From Clostridia bacterium (GTDB lineage Bacteria; Bacillota_A; Clostridia; Oscillospirales; CAG-272), in the NCBI GenBank assembly GCA_017936125.1, contig JAGBGE010000003.1:1-9908 (forward strand): DNA of 9,908 nt, read 5' to 3'. The number at the start of each line of letters is the position of its first letter. The first letter of the stretch is position 1. The notes below the pieces were generated by a model, which did no database searches, was not told the origin of the DNA, and worked only from the letters and a program-made list of their open reading frames with translations. The translations under genes were made by a program, and so were the position numbers. Below are positions 7,861 to 9,908 of this stretch, in pieces.

Positions 7861-7897
7861 TAAAAATTAAGGGTGCCGCAAAATCTGAGCGACACCC
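7861..7897 (-). terminator. Terminator hairpin between scfA and scfB
   Basis: Minus strand: GGGTGTCGC (7889-7897) pairs with GCGGCACCC (7871-7879), 9 bp with one G-U, loop of 9 bases, then TTAATTTTTA. It lies 36 bases after the scfA stop and 33 bases before the scfB start. It probably ends most transcripts after the peptide gene and lets a minority continue, giving more precursor than enzyme. Confidence 0.8.
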
Positions 7898-7933
7898 TGA
7901 TCTTTGAGCGCAATCAAACCGCCCGTAAATAAA

Positions 7934-8083
7934 TTACTTCTGGTTCTTGTTCTCGCACTGCTGGTTTGCAACGCCGCAAGAGGTCTTGCAAGCAGACTGG
8001 CAAGAGGTCTGGCACTCGCCGCAGCCGCCGTTCTCTACGGTCTTTGCAATATTCTTGGTTTCAATAGTATTGATTCTTTTCAT
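7934..8083 (-). CDS. scfA: SCIFF ranthipeptide precursor (six cysteines in forty-five)
   Basis: Small RiPP precursor of 49 residues. A leader of about 20 residues (MKRINTIETKNIAKTVENGG) precedes the core, with cysteines at 21, 24, 28, 32, 36 and 43. The core stretch CGECQTSCQSACKTSC (21-36) is the near-invariant SCIFF signature as I remember it, followed here by GVANQQCE and a short polar tail ENKNQK. GGAGGG (8091-8096) is 7 bases before the ATG, and a consensus promoter lies about 40 bases upstream. The adjacent radical SAM gene is the cognate maturase. Oddity: the residue after the fifth Cys is Gly37, where the family as I recall it has the Thr that accepts the thioether bond. The biological role of SCIFF peptides is not settled; links to quorum-like signalling in clostridia have been proposed. 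A plus-strand frame at 7904-8089 is antisense to it. Confidence 0.95.
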   Translation of the reverse strand: MKRINTIETKNIAKTVENGGCGECQTSCQSACKTSCGVANQQCENKNQK

Positions 8084-8120
8084 TTTTAAGCCCTCCGCTT
8101 ATTTATAGATTAACATTGTT

Positions 8121-8149
8121 ATTATATCACAAGCTGAAAATATTGTCAA
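8121..8149 (-). promoter_or_regulatory. Sigma-A promoter of scfA (SCIFF locus)
   Basis: Minus strand: TTGACA (8144-8149), a 17-base spacer, TATAAT (8121-8126) preceded by TGA, an extended -10. Every consensus position matches, so the peptide should be strongly transcribed. The leader is about 30 bases. No obvious operator was seen around it. Confidence 0.9.
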
Positions 8150-8182
8150 TAGGTAAGAAAATATTTATTTTTAAGCAGATAT

Positions 8183-9580
8183 TTAAGCTTTAATATTGAT
8201 TTTATTCTCATCATCTATTGAACGAATCGCCTTTTTGAACTGGAAGGCGAAGAGAATTGCCGTGAAGCTGACCGCGAGAAAATCCGCAATCGGCTCTGCG
8301 AGATAAACCGCCGTGGTTTTCATCGACTCCTCGAAGAAGCAAGGCACGATATAAATCAAGGGGAGAAGCAGCACGAATTTACGCATAACTGCGACTATTA
8401 CCGACGAGAACGCCTTTCCGAGCGAAACGAAGGTCATCTGGCAGGCAACCTGCACGCCGAATATGCAAAGCACAGCGCAATAAATGCGAAGCGCTGGCAC
8501 GGTGAAGTCGAGAAGCGCTGCATCGGGAGTAAAGATTGCGGCAAACGCGCGCGGGAAAATCATAACCGCAAGCCAAAGCGTCACAGAGTAAACGAGGCTG
8601 GAAACGAGGAGAATTTTGAAAATTGACTTTACTCTATCCTTGTTTCTCGCGCCGTAGTTATAGCTGATAATCGGCTGCGCGCCCTGAGCCAGTCCCTGAA
8701 GCGGCAGCATAGCAAACTGCATAACGCTGGTGAGAATAGTCATAGCGCCGACGGCAATATCGCCGCCATAGTTCTGAAGCGAGGAGTTGAAGCAAACCGA
8801 AATAACGCTCTCACTCGCCTGCATAACGAATGGCGCAAGACCAAGCGCAAGGCAAGGAAGTGCGAGCTTTGGGTCTATCTTCAAGGTAGATAGCTTCAAT
8901 CTGAGAATACTCTTTTTGCTGATGAGAAAGGCAAGGACGAAGAAGCAGGACATTGCCTGTGATATAACCGTAGCCAGCGCTGCGCCCTTGACGCCTAGAT
9001 TAAATGCAAAAATGAAAATAGGATCGAGTATGATATTCGCGGCAGCACCGATAACCACGGTATACATTCCCACCTTGGCGAAGCCCTGCGCGGTGATATA
9101 TGCGTTCATTCCGAGAGTGAGCTCAACGAATATAGTGCCGATAGCGTATATTTTCATATAATCTGCGGCAAAACCAATAGTGTTCTCGCTAGCTCCGAAG
9201 GCCATAAGAAAATCTCTGTGCCATATAAGAAGCACGGTGGTGAGTATGAGCGAAATTATCACCTGCATAGAGAAGCAGGAGCCCATCGTGCGCTCTGCCG
9301 AGTCGTTATCGCCCTTGCCCATAAAAATCGAGGCTCTTGGAGCTCCGCCCGAGCTTATCAGGGCGGCAAAGGCGGAAACAATCATAATGATAGGCATACA
9401 AACTCCAACACCGGTCAATGCCTGGTCGCCAATGCCATCCATATGTCCTATATAAACCCTATCAATCACGTTATAGAGCATATTTATCAGCTGCGCGGAA
9501 ATAGTCGGTATCGCAAGCTTGAAGAGCAGCCTGCCAACAGGCTTAGTGCCCAAAAATTCGTTGTTCTTAGTATCGTTCAA
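8183..9580 (-). CDS. MATE family efflux transporter (MepA/NorM-like)
   Basis: Inner-membrane multidrug/toxin extrusion protein that, by family, exports cationic compounds using a Na+ or H+ gradient. The 465-residue product has about twelve hydrophobic segments in two pseudo-symmetric halves. Family landmarks (numbered from the start used here) are LYNVID at 35-40 in helix 1, NIILDPIFIF at 182-191 in the first half, and GAQPIISYNYGA at 300-311 in the second; the last is typical of MepA-like members. The start is set at TTG 9580 because GGAG (9588-9591) stands 7 bases before it and no ribosome binding site precedes the in-frame ATG at 9595, which would add five residues (MWRIK). It has its own promoter and ends 34 bases before the scfA -35 box, with no clear terminator between. 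Substrate unknown; the neighbouring peptide locus does not by itself imply it exports SCIFF. Confidence 0.92.
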   Translation of the reverse strand: MNDTKNNEFLGTKPVGRLLFKLAIPTISAQLINMLYNVIDRVYIGHMDGIGDQALTGVGVCMPIIMIVSAFAALISSGGAPRASIFMGKGDNDSAERTMGSCFSMQVIISLILTTVLLIWHRDFLMAFGASENTIGFAADYMKIYAIGTIFVELTLGMNAYITAQGFAKVGMYTVVIGAAANIILDPIFIFAFNLGVKGAALATVISQAMSCFFVLAFLISKKSILRLKLSTLKIDPKLALPCLALGLAPFVMQASESVISVCFNSSLQNYGGDIAVGAMTILTSVMQFAMLPLQGLAQGAQPIISYNYGARNKDRVKSIFKILLVSSLVYSVTLWLAVMIFPRAFAAIFTPDAALLDFTVPALRIYCAVLCIFGVQVACQMTFVSLGKAFSSVIVAVMRKFVLLLPLIYIVPCFFEESMKTTAVYLAEPIADFLAVSFTAILFAFQFKKAIRSIDDENKINIKA

Positions 9581-9605
9581 TTTTATTCTCCACATTTTTT
9601 ATTTT

Positions 9606-9634
9606 ATGTTATCACAAAAATGTAAATATTTCAA
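9606..9634 (-). promoter_or_regulatory. Probable promoter of the MATE transporter gene
   Basis: Minus strand: TTGAAA (9629-9634), a 17-base spacer, TAACAT (9606-9611) preceded by TGA as an extended -10. The leader before the ribosome binding site would be very short. This is the best candidate in a very AT-rich gap. Confidence 0.55.
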
Positions 9635-9694
9635 TAATTTAATTGTTAAAAATAAAATAGAGCCGTAAAATTTTATTTTTTATGAATTTCCCTC

Positions 9695-9723
9695 TTGACA
9701 AACGGAAAAATGTCTGCTATAAT
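9695..9723 (+). promoter_or_regulatory. Sigma-A promoter of the tRNA cluster
   Basis: TTGACA (9695-9700), a 17-base spacer, TATAAT (9718-9723): an exact consensus promoter. The start near 9730 would leave a pre-tRNA leader of about 9 bases before tRNA-Val. Confidence 0.9.
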
Positions 9724-9738
9724 TGTATAGCAATTGAC

Positions 9739-9814
9739 GGAAGGTTAGCTCAGTTGGGAGAGCATCTGCCTTACAAGCAGAGGGTCACAGGTTCGAGCCC
9801 TGTACTTTCCACCA
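9739..9814 (+). tRNA. tRNA-Val (anticodon UAC)
   Basis: A complete 76-base cloverleaf. Acceptor GGAAGGT pairs with ACTTTCC (one G-U), D arm GCTC...GAGC, anticodon arm TCTGC-CTTACAA-GCAGA with anticodon TAC (reads GUA and related Val codons), T arm ACAGG-TTCGAGC-CCTGT, discriminator A and an encoded CCA at 9812-9814. Confidence 0.97.
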
Positions 9815-9815
9815 A

Positions 9816-9846
9816 GAATTCGGAGTCGATTGCCGACTCCGAATTT
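9816..9846 (+). repeat. Perfect inverted repeat between tRNA-Val and tRNA-Asp
   Basis: AATTCGGAGTCG (9817-9828), loop ATTGC, CGACTCCGAATT (9834-9845): a 12-bp perfect stem, extended to 13 by a G-T pair. Only TTTCTCT follows, so it is at best a leaky terminator. It may instead be a processing hairpin between the tRNAs. It begins two bases after the CCA end. Confidence 0.8.
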
Positions 9847-9855
9847 CTCTAATAC

Positions 9856-9908
9856 GGCTTGGTAGCTCAGTTGGTTAGAGCGCTAGCCTGTCACGCTAGA
9901 GGTCGTGG
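9856..9908 (+). tRNA. tRNA-Asp (anticodon GUC), partial at window edge
   Basis: The first 53 bases of a tRNA: acceptor strand GGCTTGG, D arm GCTCAGTTGGTTAGAGC, anticodon arm CTAGC-CTGTCAC-GCTAG with anticodon GTC (Asp), then a variable loop and the start of the T arm. The 3' acceptor strand is outside the window, so acceptor pairing could not be checked. Confidence 0.93.

Noticed and set aside
7007..7870. Plus-strand frame of 287 codons
   Set aside because: Antisense to the radical SAM maturase; no motif, and it runs through the scfA-scfB terminator.
7904..8089. Plus-strand frame of 61 codons
   Set aside because: Antisense to the SCIFF precursor, which is supported by its cysteine pattern, ribosome binding site and promoter.
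8161..8190. Direct repeat TTTAAGC (8170-8176 and 8182-8188) near the scfA promoter as an operator
   Set aside because: Seven AT-rich bases repeated once, overlapping the MATE stop codon; this is readily expected by chance.

Overview
The window looks like a chromosomal stretch from an anaerobic, low-to-mid-GC Firmicute of the class Clostridia, probably a gut lineage near Oscillospirales or Ruminococcaceae. The signs are a T-box leader in front of ileS, a SCIFF ranthipeptide precursor beside its radical SAM maturase (a Clostridia hallmark), a biotin ligase without a DNA-binding domain, near-consensus sigma-A promoters and AGGAGG-type ribosome binding sites. The lineage is inferred from gene content only; no 16S or marker search was possible.

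Layout, left to right. Positions 1-1724 (minus) hold the N-terminal 574 codons of isoleucyl-tRNA synthetase; the rest lies beyond the left edge. Its leader (about 1725-2038) carries a palindromic intergenic repeat, then a T-box riboswitch with an AUC (Ile) specifier and an intrinsic terminator, driven by a consensus promoter at 2045-2073. A back-to-back promoter at 2098-2126 drives birA (2154-2912, plus), which ends in a strong hairpin terminator. Convergent to it is a large lipoprotein glycerophosphodiester phosphodiesterase (3025-4983, minus) with two Cys-pair repeats and a duplicated beta-rich module before the catalytic domain.

Positions 5151-8083 form a minus-strand transcription unit read right to left: the 49-residue SCIFF precursor scfA, a terminator hairpin, the radical SAM/SPASM maturase scfB, and a PLP-dependent Orn/Lys/Arg-decarboxylase-like enzyme whose start overlaps the scfB stop (ATGA). 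Upstream is a MATE efflux transporter (8183-9580, minus) with its own promoter. At the right edge a consensus promoter on the plus strand starts a tRNA cluster: complete tRNA-Val(UAC), a perfect inverted repeat, and the first 53 bases of tRNA-Asp(GUC).

The most interesting point is the SCIFF locus. The peptide keeps all six cysteines, but from memory of the family the residue after the fifth Cys is normally the Thr that receives the thioether bond; here it is Gly37. The precursor is also followed by an unusual partner, a decarboxylase translationally coupled to the maturase. No CRISPR array, insertion sequence, phage gene or defence system was seen. The window is mostly housekeeping genes plus this small RiPP locus.
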